Notes: generated by a model not told the origin, from the letters alone. Positions 48,990-57,488 are shown, counted from the stretch's first letter. The stretch is DNA of 63,219 bases from Comamonas sp. (GCA_015478895.1 JADMKK010000052.1:1-63219), one strand, 5' to 3'. Numbers and translations: made by a program.

Positions 48990-49397
48990 ATGAAGAATAA
49001 GTTTGAGTTGGAACTGGCCGATGTGAAGAAGATTGCTGCAGCTGCAGAAGCTGAAGCGCTGAAGAACAATTGGGCAGTGACGATCTCCATCGTGGACGAC
49101 GGTGGCCACCTGCTGTGGCTGCAGCGCCTGGATGGCGCAGCGCCCATGTCTGCACATGTGGCACCCGCCAAGGCACGCTCTGCCGCCGTGGGCCGTAAGG
49201 ACACCAAGGCGTTTGAAGACATGATTAACAATGGCCGCACTGCATTTTTGAGCGCGCCGTTTGTGGATGGTCTGCTCGAAGGTGGCGTTGCCATCATGAA
49301 GGACGGGCAGTGCCTGGGCGCGGTGGGCGTTTCGGGTGTGAAAGCTGCAGAAGATGCGCAAGTGGCCAGCGCAGGAATTGCAGCATTGGGCCTGTAA
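48990..49397 (+). CDS. GlcG/HbpS-family heme-binding-like protein
   Basis: 135 residues from ATG 48990 (MKNKFELELADVKKIAAAAE). The DUF336 core AVTISIVDDGGHLLWLQRLDGA, APAKARSAAVGRKDT and GGVAIMKDGQCLGAVGVSGV is clear. Relatives include HbpS and GlcG; binding partner unknown. No signal peptide. A TTG at 48960 would give ten more residues. Confidence 0.85.
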   Translation: MKNKFELELADVKKIAAAAEAEALKNNWAVTISIVDDGGHLLWLQRLDGAAPMSAHVAPAKARSAAVGRKDTKAFEDMINNGRTAFLSAPFVDGLLEGGVAIMKDGQCLGAVGVSGVKAAEDAQVASAGIAALGL

Positions 49398-49417
49398 GCC
49401 TTGCTTCCAGCGCGTTG

Positions 49418-49461
49418 CCCACATCAAAAAAGCGACTTGAGAGTCGCTTTTTTGATGTGGG
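49418..49461. terminator. Perfect 20-bp hairpin, bidirectional terminator
   Basis: CCCACATCAAAAAAGCGACT, loop TGAG, and the exact reverse complement AGTCGCTTTTTTGATGTGGG. The core is a terminator; the extra outer pairing is unusual. Confidence 0.85.
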
Positions 49462-49579
49462 TGTCGTTTCATCGAAAAAAGGACTGGCTACGCATCGCCC
49501 TATCCAGGGTTTTGTTGGCTGGCCTAAACGATAGCGGGCCTCTGCCCGCATCGCCCCACGATGAAACTCAAAATCCGGT

Positions 49580-49798
49580 TTATTTGGTCAAAATGAGTTT
49601 GCCCAGCTTCGTCGATTGCAGGCGGTAGACGGCACCGTTGTGCACGATGGAAATCGACTTGTTGCCCCGCAGCAGCATTTGGCTGTCCACACTTAAATCT
49701 TGCAAAAGCTGCACGGCTGCAGCGGCCGTGCTGTCTGCCAAGACGGGTTGCACGGTAGGAAGGCGGCGCGCCATAGAGGTGGATTGTGTGGCTTGCAT
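49580..49798 (-). CDS. hemP: Hemin uptake protein HemP/HmuP
   Basis: 72 residues. The family core reads SVDSQMLLRGNKSISIVHNG and continues YRLQSTKLGKLILTK. Small protein needed for expression of heme receptors in relatives. A Fur-box-like sequence sits 33-51 nt upstream of the start, and exbD-exbB-tonB lie upstream on the same strand, making an iron-acquisition locus. The heme receptor gene itself is not here. Confidence 0.9.
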   Translation of the reverse strand: MQATQSTSMARRLPTVQPVLADSTAAAAVQLLQDLSVDSQMLLRGNKSISIVHNGAVYRLQSTKLGKLILTK

Positions 49799-49830
49799 GG
49801 TGCGAAGTTGGAGGGCGTTGAAGTGGAGTT

Positions 49831-49849
49831 AATGATAACTATTCTTATT
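49831..49849 (-). promoter_or_regulatory. Fur-box-like operator of hemP
   Basis: AATGATAACTATTCTTATT; on the coding strand AATAAGAATAGTTATCATT, close to the Fur consensus GATAATGATAATCATTATC. Confidence 0.65.
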
Positions 49850-49912
49850 AAGGAGTCAACGCCAGTACGCTCCTGAAAGGCAACAAATTGTGCTTTTAAA
49901 GAGCGAAGAATT

Positions 49913-50007
49913 AAAAAAAGAGAGCGGAGCGCCATTGAGCAGCAACGCTTTCCAGCAAGTAAGTTGCTGAAACCTAGGAAATACCAGGGCTAGTAGCTCA
50001 CTTTTTT
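49913..50007. repeat. 94-nt palindromic element, copy 5 (asymmetric)
   Basis: A7-GAGAGCGGAGCGCC on the left and GGGCTAGTAGCTCAC-T6 on the right; inner CAGCAAC / GTTGCTG pairs. Ends and length match the family, but the outer arms are only partly complementary, as if two variants had recombined. Confidence 0.65.
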
Positions 50008-50024
50008 GTCTGCCAATAAAGAAA

Positions 50025-50055
50025 AACTCCGAAGGTCTTGCAACGCTTCGGAGTT
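50025..50055 (-). terminator. Terminator of the tonB-exbB-exbD transcript
   Basis: AACTCCGAAG (50025-50034) / CTTCGGAGTT (50046-50055); in the minus direction followed by TTTTC, 31 nt past the exbD stop. Confidence 0.75.
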
Positions 50056-50085
50056 CTCGGCTGTGGAATGCTGTTGGCGCAGTGC

Positions 50086-50496
50086 TTATTGCTCAGGATG
50101 CGTCACAAAACCAATTTTGCGAATGCCTGCGTTTTGCGCGGCAGCCATGGCTTTGGCGACGCGTTCATAGCGCACTTCCTTGTCACCGCTGATGTGCAAA
50201 TCTGGCTGCACATCCTTGGCTGCTTCTGCCTGCAGGCGGGTGAGTAACTCTTCGTCGCTGATCGCGTCTTTGCCCCAGAAGTACTGGCCTTGGGCATCAA
50301 TGCTCAGGCTGATGTTTTGGGGCTTGACCACTTCCGGCTCATTGGAGACGCGTGGCAGATCCACATTGACCGCGTGCTTCATCACAGGCACGGTGATGAT
50401 GAAAACAATCAATAGCACCAACATGACGTCCACCAAGGGCGTCATGTTGATTTCGTTCATGACTTCATCGCTGTCATCTTGGGTGCCGAAAGCCAT
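50086..50496 (-). CDS. exbD: Biopolymer transport protein ExbD (TonB system)
   Basis: 136 residues. MNEINMTPLVDVMLVLLIVFIITVPV is the single membrane helix with the essential Asp, followed by a periplasmic domain (VDLPRVSNEPEVVKPQNISLSID). Third gene of tonB-exbB-exbD; overlaps nothing and starts 3 nt after exbB stops. Confidence 0.95.
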   Translation of the reverse strand: MAFGTQDDSDEVMNEINMTPLVDVMLVLLIVFIITVPVMKHAVNVDLPRVSNEPEVVKPQNISLSIDAQGQYFWGKDAISDEELLTRLQAEAAKDVQPDLHISGDKEVRYERVAKAMAAAQNAGIRKIGFVTHPEQ

Positions 50497-50499
50497 GGC

Positions 50500-51231
50500 T
50501 TACGCGCCTTTCTTCAAGGGCAGGACGTTACTGTCGCTGGCTGTGGGCGTGGTATCCACGTTCATGCGGGCACCGGTCACAAAGTAAGCGTGCATATCGT
50601 GGGCAAAGCTGTTGAGGCCGTTAAGCACACCCTTGTTGCCGCGCACGATGGCGTTGTAGCCCAGCACCGCAGGGATGGCGACAGCCAGACCAAAGGCCGT
50701 CATGATCAGCGCTTCCCCAATGGGGCCAGCCACCTTGTCAATCGATGCCTGGCCCGAAGTGCCAATCACGATCAGCGCGTGGTAGATGCCCCAGACCGTA
50801 CCGAACAGGCCGACAAATGGCGCTGTCGAGCCTACGGAGGCCAGAATGGCCAAGCCGGCCTGCATGCGCGCGGTGAACTCATCAATGCCATTGCGCAAGC
50901 AGCGTGTCACCCAATCAGACACGTCCAGCGTGTCATGCAAATGGGCGCTGGTCTTGCGGTGGTGGGAGATGGCTTCGCGGCCTTCCAGCGCCAGATAGCG
51001 GAAAGGATTGGCGGGATCGGAATTGAGTTTGTTCAAGCCAGAGCCAAAGTCTTCGCTGTGCCAGAAATCTTTGGCTTCTTTGGCATATTTCTTGTACTTC
51101 ACGAGACCTAAAGCCTTGACGATGATGACAACCCACGATGCCACAGACATGATCAGCAGCAAGATGGCCACACTGCGGGTGACAAAATCGCCTTGCGCCC
51201 AGACGTGGGCAATGCCGAATTGGGATTCCAT
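50500..51231 (-). CDS. exbB: Biopolymer transport protein ExbB (TonB system)
   Basis: 243 residues, three spans: FVTRSVAILLLIMSVASWVVIIVKA, GLAILASVGSTAPFVGLFGTVWGIYHAL, and ALIMTAFGLAVAIPAVLGYNAIV. GSTAPFVGLFGTVWGI is the ExbB/TolQ signature. Forms the proton channel with ExbD. RBS AGGAG 4-8 nt before ATG; 21 nt after tonB. Confidence 0.95.
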   Translation of the reverse strand: MESQFGIAHVWAQGDFVTRSVAILLLIMSVASWVVIIVKALGLVKYKKYAKEAKDFWHSEDFGSGLNKLNSDPANPFRYLALEGREAISHHRKTSAHLHDTLDVSDWVTRCLRNGIDEFTARMQAGLAILASVGSTAPFVGLFGTVWGIYHALIVIGTSGQASIDKVAGPIGEALIMTAFGLAVAIPAVLGYNAIVRGNKGVLNGLNSFAHDMHAYFVTGARMNVDTTPTASDSNVLPLKKGA

Positions 51232-51252
51232 GAAAACTCCTGAGATAACTGT

Positions 51253-51981
51253 TTATTCGAGTACGAAATTGACGGGTACGATGTTCCACATAGCTTCAGG
51301 AACACCATTGCGTTTACCGGGGACAAAGCGCCAGCGCTGCACGGAGGCAAGCGCAGCTTTGTCCAAGCGGTCATAGCCGCTGGATTCTTTAAGTTCAATT
51401 TGTTGGGGCAAGCCATTTTCATCAACCAGTACGCGCAGCATGACCTTGCCTTGCTCGCCCATGCGGCGGCTGATGGATGGGTAACTGGGGCGAGGGTTGT
51501 TCAGATACGCAGCATTACTGGATGGCAACTGCACCTCAGCGCCAGAAGGTTTGGCCGGTGCCGTCGGCGCAGCCACTGGCGCAGGAGGGGCTGGTGGCGT
51601 TGCCTCCGCTAGGGGAGCAAGTTCACTTTCTAACGTGCCTGTTGGCGCATCTGGCGCAGGAGTTGGATCTGTAATTGCCTTTGGTAACGGTGGAGTTTTT
51701 TGCACCGGCTTCGGCGCTGGTTTGGGCTTTGATGGCGCCGGTGTGGGTTCGGGTGGTTCAGGAACGGGTGGAGCCGGCGGCGCTGGAGCAGGTGGCTCAG
51801 GTGCTGGCGGCGCAACGAACTGCGCAATAACTTGTGCAGCAATGATTTGCGGCTCAGGCGCCCGCTCCATACCGTTTTGCAAAGCCCAGATTCCCCCTAC
51901 ATGCAGCGCCAATACGGCTGCGGTAATGAGGGTTTTGTTGCCAAGGCTGCCAGCAGGAGCGAATCGTTCGAAGGAAGACAT
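51253..51981 (-). CDS. tonB: TonB energy transducer
   Basis: About 242 residues. N-terminal membrane anchor (TLITAAVLALHVGGIWALQNGM), a long Pro/Glu/Ala/Lys spacer spanning the periplasm, and the C-terminal domain YPSISRRMGEQGKVMLRVLVDENG with KALASVQRWRFVPGKRNG-type end (AALASVQRWRFVPGKRNGVP). ATG 51981 gives a typical short cytoplasmic start (MSSFERFA); ATG 52014 would add 11 residues. First gene of tonB-exbB-exbD. Confidence 0.93.
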   Translation of the reverse strand: MSSFERFAPAGSLGNKTLITAAVLALHVGGIWALQNGMERAPEPQIIAAQVIAQFVAPPAPEPPAPAPPAPPVPEPPEPTPAPSKPKPAPKPVQKTPPLPKAITDPTPAPDAPTGTLESELAPLAEATPPAPPAPVAAPTAPAKPSGAEVQLPSSNAAYLNNPRPSYPSISRRMGEQGKVMLRVLVDENGLPQQIELKESSGYDRLDKAALASVQRWRFVPGKRNGVPEAMWNIVPVNFVLE

Positions 51982-52084
51982 AAATATCAGAAACCGGTCG
52001 TTCAACCGGTTCATTCAGCCACTTGGCACTGGGGCACGGCGGGAAATGCACCCACCACGTTTCAGCCAGGTGAATACAGAAAAA

Positions 52085-52159
52085 TTACTTGTGAAATATC
52101 CACCAAGTACAGCCCAGAACAAGAATCAGGCTGCCTGCAATGCTTGAGATGAAGGCCAT
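52085..52159 (-). CDS. 24-residue membrane peptide between bfd and tonB
   Basis: ATG 52159 is preceded by GGAGAGCAACGC (strong RBS, 8-nt spacing). The peptide begins MAFISSIAGSLILVLGC and ends WWIFHK, TAA: one hydrophobic helix with a basic tail. It overlaps the last 34 nt of bfd in another frame, which suggests translational coupling. Unknown function. It could be a regulator or accessory of TonB/ExbB (inference), or a fortuitous frame. Confidence 0.5.
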   Translation of the reverse strand: MAFISSIAGSLILVLGCTWWIFHK

Positions 52160-52395
52160 GCGTTGCTCTCCAGAATGGACGTGGCGAGCTGAACTGGCTG
52201 GGCGGATTCATTATGGATGGCAGCGCTGTTGCCTCGGGCGCAGCATTTGGCAACCACGTCGCGCGCACAGGTTTCGCAACGACCGCATTGGGTAGCAACA
52301 CCAAGCTCGAATTGAATTTCGTCAAAGCTCATGCCAGCATGGGCATGGCGTGCAATTTCGCGATCTGAAACTCGGTGGCAAACACAGACGATCAT
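52126..52395 (-). CDS. bfd: Bacterioferritin-associated ferredoxin
   Basis: 89 residues from ATG 52395: MIVCVCHRVSDREIARHAHAG, with [2Fe-2S] ligands CVC and CGRCETC. It reduces bacterioferritin iron to release it under iron shortage. The C-terminal 30 residues are longer than usual. A perfect inverted repeat that looks like a Fur operator is 46 nt upstream. Confidence 0.92.
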   Translation of the reverse strand: MIVCVCHRVSDREIARHAHAGMSFDEIQFELGVATQCGRCETCARDVVAKCCARGNSAAIHNESAQPVQLATSILESNAWPSSQALQAA

Positions 52396-52440
52396 GGCTA
52401 CAAGCAGTTTTGGCTGGCTGTTATATGGTGCTGTAATTAT

Positions 52441-52461
52441 AAATGCGAATTCATCGCATTT
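52441..52461 (-). promoter_or_regulatory. Fur-like operator upstream of bfd
   Basis: AAATGCGA, spacer ATTCA, TCGCATTT: perfect 8-bp arms, matching the AATGnGAATnATTCnCATT style of betaproteobacterial Fur boxes. Confidence 0.6.
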
Positions 52462-52523
52462 GCAAGTAGCGTGCAATAGCTAGGCTGCCAACGCGTGATC
52501 TCGATGAAAAAGCAAGGCGAAAA

Positions 52524-52545
52524 AAAACCGGCATGCGCCGGTTTT
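52524..52545 (-). terminator. Terminator after the SWIB gene
   Basis: AAAACCGGC / GCCGGTTTT with loop ATGC, followed in the minus direction by TTTTCG; 17 nt past the stop. Confidence 0.85.
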
Positions 52546-52561
52546 CTCAAAGCTGTCGCAA

Positions 52562-52873
52562 TTATTTGACGTGCTTGCCGATCAGGCCAGCCATCTCAAA
52601 CATCGAAACTTGGGGCTTACCGAAAACTTCTTTGAGCTTGGCATCTGCATTGATCATGCGCTTGTTGGCAGCATCTTGCAGGTTGTTAGCCTTGATATAG
52701 ACCCACAGCTTGCTGATGATTTCAGTGCGGGGCAGGGGATCTTTGCCGACTACAGCAGCCAAAGCAGCGCTGGGAGTCAGGGGTTTCATGAAGGCGGCGT
52801 TGGGTGTGCGCTTTTTCGCAGGAGCTTCGGTAGCTGCGGGAGCTGCAGCGGATGCCTTCTTTGCAGTTGCCAT
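52562..52873 (-). CDS. SWIB/MDM2 domain protein
   Basis: 103 residues. An Ala/Lys-rich histone-H1-like N-terminus (ATAKKASAAAPAATEAPAKKR) is followed by the SWIB domain: FMKPLTPSAALAAVVGKDPLPRTEI, SKLWVYIKANNLQD and MINADAKLKEVFGK. SWIB domains are known from eukaryotic chromatin remodellers; bacterial copies, mostly in chlamydiae and some proteobacteria, may bind DNA or affect its topology. Function here unknown. RBS AAGGAAAG before ATG. Confidence 0.9.
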   Translation of the reverse strand: MATAKKASAAAPAATEAPAKKRTPNAAFMKPLTPSAALAAVVGKDPLPRTEIISKLWVYIKANNLQDAANKRMINADAKLKEVFGKPQVSMFEMAGLIGKHVK

Positions 52874-53137
52874 TTTGACTTTCCTTATTGGTGAGTTTTA
52901 TGCCAGCTGACGCAGGCGCATTTGCCCAAGTTCATCTGGTTGGGCTTGATGCTAATGGGAAAAATTCACCTTTCCAAGCGGACGAACGTGTTTTTTAGCC
53001 GGAATTGTTGTGTCGTGACACTCTAAAGCGCAAATCCTGTATCGATTCTTTGCAATTTACCGCAGCGATGGGAGGATGAGCGCCTACTGCGCACCCACGC
53101 ATTTCTCTTGTAGCTCTTATCAATAGGAAGGTGTTTT

Positions 53138-53638
53138 ATGGAGATCGCTTTTCAAACGTGTGACTTGTGTGACGCACAAAAAGCTAATGCAAACGGTGAC
53201 CTGCGCGTGTTGCCACCTGTCTTTCAGCACTACGGCGGTCTTGAAAAGTTTGCAGGCGCTGTCGCAACGATCAAGTGTTTTGAAGACAACACGCTGGTCA
53301 AACAAATTTTAGATACTCCAGGCGATGGGCGCGTTTTAGTCGTTGATGGAGGCGGCTCGTTGCGTAGAGCGCTGGTCGGAGGCAACCTAGCGGCTGCAGC
53401 AGCGCGCAATGCTTGGGCGGGAATATTGGCGTTTGGCTGTGTGCGTGATGTAGTTGAGTTGCGCGCAACCTCGGTCGGCATTCTTGCTTTGGGCTTGGTG
53501 CCAATGCCCACTGAAAAGCGTGGGGAAGGGCAATTAGGTCTTGCAATTGAAGTGGCAGGCATACGCATCAGTGAGGGCGATTGGCTTTATGCCGATGCAG
53601 ATGGAGTAGTCATTTCTAAAGCTCCTTTGCATGCCTAG
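53138..53638 (+). CDS. rraA: RraA family protein (regulator of RNase E activity)
   Basis: 166 residues: TCDLCDAQKANANGDLRVLPP, the loop GDGRVLVVDGGGSLRRALVGGNLA, and GCVRDVVELRATSVGILALG. RraA binds and inhibits RNase E in E. coli; homologues can also be 4-hydroxy-4-methyl-2-oxoglutarate aldolases, and the key loop G-D-x20-R-D is present here (GNLA..GCVRD). AGGAAGG 6-9 nt before ATG. Confidence 0.88.
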   Translation: MEIAFQTCDLCDAQKANANGDLRVLPPVFQHYGGLEKFAGAVATIKCFEDNTLVKQILDTPGDGRVLVVDGGGSLRRALVGGNLAAAAARNAWAGILAFGCVRDVVELRATSVGILALGLVPMPTEKRGEGQLGLAIEVAGIRISEGDWLYADADGVVISKAPLHA

Positions 53639-53798
53639 AGAGGCGTGCTTGTAAAGATTTCACTGGGTAGGCATTGCTTTTCACATTGTGAGAGTAAAAG
53701 TTGTTGCGTTGCAGCATTTTGTTTTCACCTAGAAGAAATTGATTTCACATTGAGATATTTGTTGATAACCAATTGATTATTAAAGTTAAAAATATTAG

Positions 53799-53840
53799 TC
53801 TTGTATAAGATAGAAGATGTTGAATAACTCTTCTATAAGA
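53799..53840. promoter_or_regulatory. Paired TCTTnTATAAGA operator upstream of aceA
   Basis: TCTTGTATAAGA (53799-53810) and TCTTCTATAAGA (53829-53840), centres 30 bp apart and about 80-118 nt before aceA. Same motif and pairing as before monomeric icd. Confidence 0.6.
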
Positions 53841-53916
53841 CTTAAATTTAGCTACAAGCCGGAACACAAACGGCGCAACTTTTCACTTTTTGCCCCACTC
53901 TTCACTGGAGATCGAC

Positions 53917-55248
53917 ATGCCTGAATCCCTGAACCAACAACTGAGCCGTGAACAACAAATTGCCGCCTTGGAAAAGGATTGGGCACAAAACCCCCGTTGG
54001 AAGGGTGTGAAACGCGGTTACTCTGCAGCCGATGTAGTGCGTCTGCGTGGCAGCCTGCAGCCAGAGCACACACTGGCCAAGCGCGGTGCTGAGAAACTGT
54101 GGGAAAAGATCAATGGTGGCTCCAAGAAGGGCTATGTGAACGCGTTTGGTGCGATCTCTGCCGGCCAGGCCATGCAACAAGCCAAGGCTGGCTTGGAGGC
54201 TGTGTATTTGTCCGGCTGGCAAGTGGCTGCAGACGGTAACACGTCGGAAACTATGTACCCCGACCAGTCGTTGTACGCCTATGACTCGGTGCCGACCATG
54301 GTGCGCCGTATTAACAACACCTTCAAGCGTGCAGATGAAATTCAATGGAGCCGCGGCATTAACCCAGGCGATCAAGAGTTCATTGACTACTTCTTGCCGA
54401 TCGTGGCCGACGCTGAAGCAGGTTTTGGCGGTGTGCTCAACGCGTTTGAGTTGATGAAGAACATGATCGCTGCTGGCGCATCGGGCGTGCACTTTGAAGA
54501 TCAGCTGGCTGCAGTCAAGAAGTGTGGCCACATGGGTGGCAAAGTACTGGTGCCGACGCAAGAAGCCTGCGAAAAGCTGATCTCAGCCCGATTCGCAGCT
54601 GATGTGATGGGCGTATCTACCATCGTCTTGGCACGTACCGATGCTGAAGCTGCCAACTTGATTACTTCGGATCACGACGCCAACGATAAGCCTTTCCTGA
54701 CGGGAGAGCGCACCCAAGAAGGCTTCTACCGTGTCAAAAATGGTTTGGAGCAATCCATCAGCCGCGGTGTGGCATATGCCCCTTACGCAGACTTGGTGTG
54801 GTGCGAAACCGGTGTGCCCGACATTGGCTTTGCCCGCGAATTTGCACAAGCTGTACATGCAGCATGTCCAGGCAAGCTGCTGTCGTACAACTGCTCGCCA
54901 TCGTTCAACTGGAAGAAAAACTTGAACGACAGCCAGATTGCTTCGTTCCAAGAAGAGTTATCGGCTTTGGGCTACAAGTTCCAGTTCATTACCTTGGCAG
55001 GTATCCATATCAACTGGTACAACAGCTTCCAGTTCGCCCACGCTTACGCTCGCGGCGAGGGCATGAAGCACTATGTCAACATGGTGCAAGAGCCAGAATT
55101 TGCCGCGCGCGACAAGGGCTACACCTTTGTTTCGCACCAGCAAGAAGTTGGCGCCGGCTACTTTGACGACGTCACTACCATCATTCAAGGTGGTTCGTCT
55201 TCCGTGAAGGCGCTGACAGGCTCCACTGAAGAAGAACAGTTCCACTGA
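53917..55248 (+). CDS. aceA: Isocitrate lyase
   Basis: Splits isocitrate into succinate and glyoxylate, the first step of the glyoxylate bypass. 443 residues from ATG 53917 ([22 protein letters not shown]) with CTGGAGATCGAC upstream. The catalytic motif KKCGHMGGK contains the active Cys; [14 protein letters not shown] and [12 protein letters not shown] are also conserved. Malate synthase is not in the window. The upstream operator pair is shared with icd. Confidence 0.97.
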   Translation: MPESLNQQLSREQQIAALEKDWAQNPRWKGVKRGYSAADVVRLRGSLQPEHTLAKRGAEKLWEKINGGSKKGYVNAFGAISAGQAMQQAKAGLEAVYLSGWQVAADGNTSETMYPDQSLYAYDSVPTMVRRINNTFKRADEIQWSRGINPGDQEFIDYFLPIVADAEAGFGGVLNAFELMKNMIAAGASGVHFEDQLAAVKKCGHMGGKVLVPTQEACEKLISARFAADVMGVSTIVLARTDAEAANLITSDHDANDKPFLTGERTQEGFYRVKNGLEQSISRGVAYAPYADLVWCETGVPDIGFAREFAQAVHAACPGKLLSYNCSPSFNWKKNLNDSQIASFQEELSALGYKFQFITLAGIHINWYNSFQFAHAYARGEGMKHYVNMVQEPEFAARDKGYTFVSHQQEVGAGYFDDVTTIIQGGSSSVKALTGSTEEEQFH

Positions 55249-55312
55249 TCAGCTTCGTCAGCAAGCGCGGTGGGGCGCTTTCTGACCTGCTGAATGTATG
55301 ACTTGGCATGTG

Positions 55313-55338
55313 CCCGTAGCTTCGGCTACGGGTTTTTT
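55313..55338 (+). terminator. Rho-independent terminator after aceA
   Basis: CCCGTAGC TTCG GCTACGGG with UUCG tetraloop, then T7. Confidence 0.92.
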
Positions 55339-55402
55339 TGTTTGTACAACGCTAAAATACTTTGTAGAGCTAACCAACAAGGGCGAGAAAGGCATTCTGG
55401 TT

Positions 55403-55447
55403 ATGACACCGCGAACGACGAACACCAAGATGTTGAGCAGTCAATAA
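55403..55447 (+). CDS. thrS leader peptide, threonine-rich (14 aa)
   Basis: ATG ACA CCG CGA ACG ACG... encodes MTPRTTNTKMLSSQ and a TAA stop: four threonine codons (ACA, ACG, ACG, ACC) within the first eight. AAAGG lies 11 nt upstream as a weak RBS. It lies directly before the attenuator hairpins of thrS, so ribosome stalling at Thr codons would report charged tRNA-Thr. Confidence 0.65.
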   Translation: MTPRTTNTKMLSSQ

Positions 55448-55521
55448 GGCTGCGTGTTCGCGCCTGCCCGGAGTTGTATATATCCATAAAAGCGCGGACG
55501 AGTTCCGCGCTTTGCTTTTTT
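55411..55521 (+). promoter_or_regulatory. thrS transcription attenuator
   Basis: Four segments: 1, GCGAAC (55411-55416) within the Thr codons; 2, GTTCGCGC (55456-55463); 3, GCGCGGAC (55492-55499); 4, within TCCGCGCTTT (55504-55513). 1:2 and 3:4 pair together; 2:3 is the alternative (8 bp, one G-U). 3:4 is a terminator (AAAGCGCGGA/TCCGCGCTTT then GCTTTTTT). The leader stop codon at 55445 lies 8 nt before segment 2. This is classical attenuation geometry. Confidence 0.7.
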
Positions 55522-55568
55522 GACGGCTCGCGCGCTCCTGTTATAGATAAAGATAGTTAAGGATTTTC

Positions 55569-57488
55569 ATGTTAAAGATCACACTACCTGACGGTTCGCA
55601 GCGCGAATTTGATGGCCCTGTCACCGTCATGCAAGTGGCCGCATCGATTGGCCCCGGTTTGGCCAAAAACACCGTAGCAGGCAAGATCAATGGTCGTTTG
55701 GTGGATGCTTGCGAGCTGATTGAGCAAGACGCCAAGCTGCAGATCATCACTCCTAAGGATCAAGATGGGGTGGAAATCATTCGCCACTCTACGGCTCACT
55801 TGGTCGGTCACGCCGTCAAGCAGTTGTACCCCACTGCAAAGATGGTGATCGGCCCTGTGATTGAGGAAGGCTTCTACTACGATATTTCGTACGAGCGCCC
55901 CTTCACGCCAGAAGACTTGGCTGCCATCGAAGCGCGCATGAAAGAATTGATCGCGCAGGACTATGACGTAGTCAAGAAGATGACACCCCGTGCGGAAGTT
56001 ATTGAAGTATTCAAGTCGCGCGGTGAAGATTACAAGCTGCGCTTGGTGGAGGAAATGCCTGATGAGCAGGCAATGGGCTTGTACTATCACCAAGAATATG
56101 TGGATATGTGCCGTGGTCCCCATGTGCCCAATACCCGTTTCTTGAAGGTCTTTAAGTTGACCAAGCTGGCGGGTGCTTACTGGCGCGGAGATGCTAAGAA
56201 CGAGCAATTACAACGTGTGTACGGCACCGCTTGGGCTGACAAGAAAGACTTGGCCGCCTACATCACCCGGATTGAAGAGGCGGAAAAATGTGACCACCGC
56301 CGTTTAGGCCGTGAGCTGGATCTCTACCACATCGACGAGTGCTCGCCAGGCACCGTATTCTGGCATCCCAAGGGCTGGAGTGTGTGGCAAGAGGTGGAGC
56401 AGTACATGCGCCGCGTCTACCGCGACAACGGCTACCAAGAAGTCAAAGGACCGCAGATCTTGGATAAGACTCTGTGGGAGAAGACTGGGCACTGGGACAA
56501 GTACCGCGACAACATGTTCGTAACGGAGTCTGAAAAGCGTGACTACGCTTTAAAGCCCATGAACTGCCCAGGTCACATCTTGATCTTCAAACAAGGCATC
56601 AAGAGCTACCGTGATTTGCCGTTGCGCTTTGGGGAATTTGGTCAATGCCACCGCAATGAGCCAACCGGTGGCTTGCATGGCATCATGCGCGTGCGTGGAT
56701 TTACCCAAGACGATGGCCATATTTTCTGTACTGAAGATCAAATTCAGCAAGAAGTGCTGGACTTCAATCAGCTGGTGCAAAAGGTGTATGCCGATTTCGG
56801 CTTTACCGACATCATTTACAAGGTGGCTACACGCCCCGATGCACGTATTGGCTCCGATGAAAGCTGGGATAAGGCAGAAAAAGCATTGTTTGATGCCTTG
56901 AAGGCTTCGGGCTGCGAATACCAGATCGCAGTTGGTGATGGTGCTTTCTATGGTCCTAAGATCGAATACACATTAAAGGATGCATTGGGTCGTCAGTGGC
57001 AGTGCGGTACTATCCAAGTCGATTTTTCTATGCCGGAGCGCTTGGATGCTGAGTATGTAGGTGAAGACGGCAATCGTCACCGCCCTGTCATGCTGCACCG
57101 TGCCATCGTGGGTTCCATGGAGCGTTTCATTGGAATTTTGGTTGAGCAATTTGCTGGCGCATTACCAATTTGGTTAGCGCCTGAGCAGGTGGCTGTACTC
57201 AATATCACGGACGCACAGGCGGATTACGTGAGAGAAGTTGTCTCAAAGTTGCAAAAAGCACTGCCTCATCAAAGCTTTAAGGTGGTGTCTGACCTGCGCA
57301 ATGAAAAGATCACGTATAAAATACGCGAGCATGCATTGCAGAAACTGCCTTATATCCTTGTCGCGGGTGACAAGGAGAAAGCGGCAGGCACTGTCGCTGT
57401 GCGTGCCAGAGGCAATAAAGATTTGGGTGTAATGAGTGTGGATGCGTTCATTGAATTGCTTCACCAAGATATTACAAACAAAGTCTGA
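55569..57488 (+). CDS. thrS: Threonyl-tRNA synthetase
   Basis: 639 residues, class II synthetase that charges tRNA-Thr. N-terminal TGS domain ([20 protein letters not shown]), editing domain with [16 protein letters not shown] and the later metal motif ([11 protein letters not shown]), catalytic core ([41 protein letters not shown]) and anticodon domain. Preceded by a Thr-codon leader and terminator. First gene of thrS-infC-rpmI-rplT-pheST-ihfA. Confidence 0.97.
   Translation: MLKITLPDGSQREFDGPVTVMQVAASIGPGLAKNTVAGKINGRLVDACELIEQDAKLQIITPKDQDGVEIIRHSTAHLVGHAVKQLYPTAKMVIGPVIEEGFYYDISYERPFTPEDLAAIEARMKELIAQDYDVVKKMTPRAEVIEVFKSRGEDYKLRLVEEMPDEQAMGLYYHQEYVDMCRGPHVPNTRFLKVFKLTKLAGAYWRGDAKNEQLQRVYGTAWADKKDLAAYITRIEEAEKCDHRRLGRELDLYHIDECSPGTVFWHPKGWSVWQEVEQYMRRVYRDNGYQEVKGPQILDKTLWEKTGHWDKYRDNMFVTESEKRDYALKPMNCPGHILIFKQGIKSYRDLPLRFGEFGQCHRNEPTGGLHGIMRVRGFTQDDGHIFCTEDQIQQEVLDFNQLVQKVYADFGFTDIIYKVATRPDARIGSDESWDKAEKALFDALKASGCEYQIAVGDGAFYGPKIEYTLKDALGRQWQCGTIQVDFSMPERLDAEYVGEDGNRHRPVMLHRAIVGSMERFIGILVEQFAGALPIWLAPEQVAVLNITDAQADYVREVVSKLQKALPHQSFKVVSDLRNEKITYKIREHALQKLPYILVAGDKEKAAGTVAVRARGNKDLGVMSVDAFIELLHQDITNKV

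Noticed and set aside
52900-52998. 32-codon ORF with GGTGAG before ATG, divergent from the SWIB gene
   Set aside because: It lies in the SWIB promoter region, has no recognisable product and no downstream terminator. The RBS match is modest. Not enough to call.
55339-55568. T-box riboswitch before thrS
   Set aside because: No T-box consensus (AAnnnUGGGUGGNACCGCG) is present; the leader peptide and alternative hairpins explain the region better.
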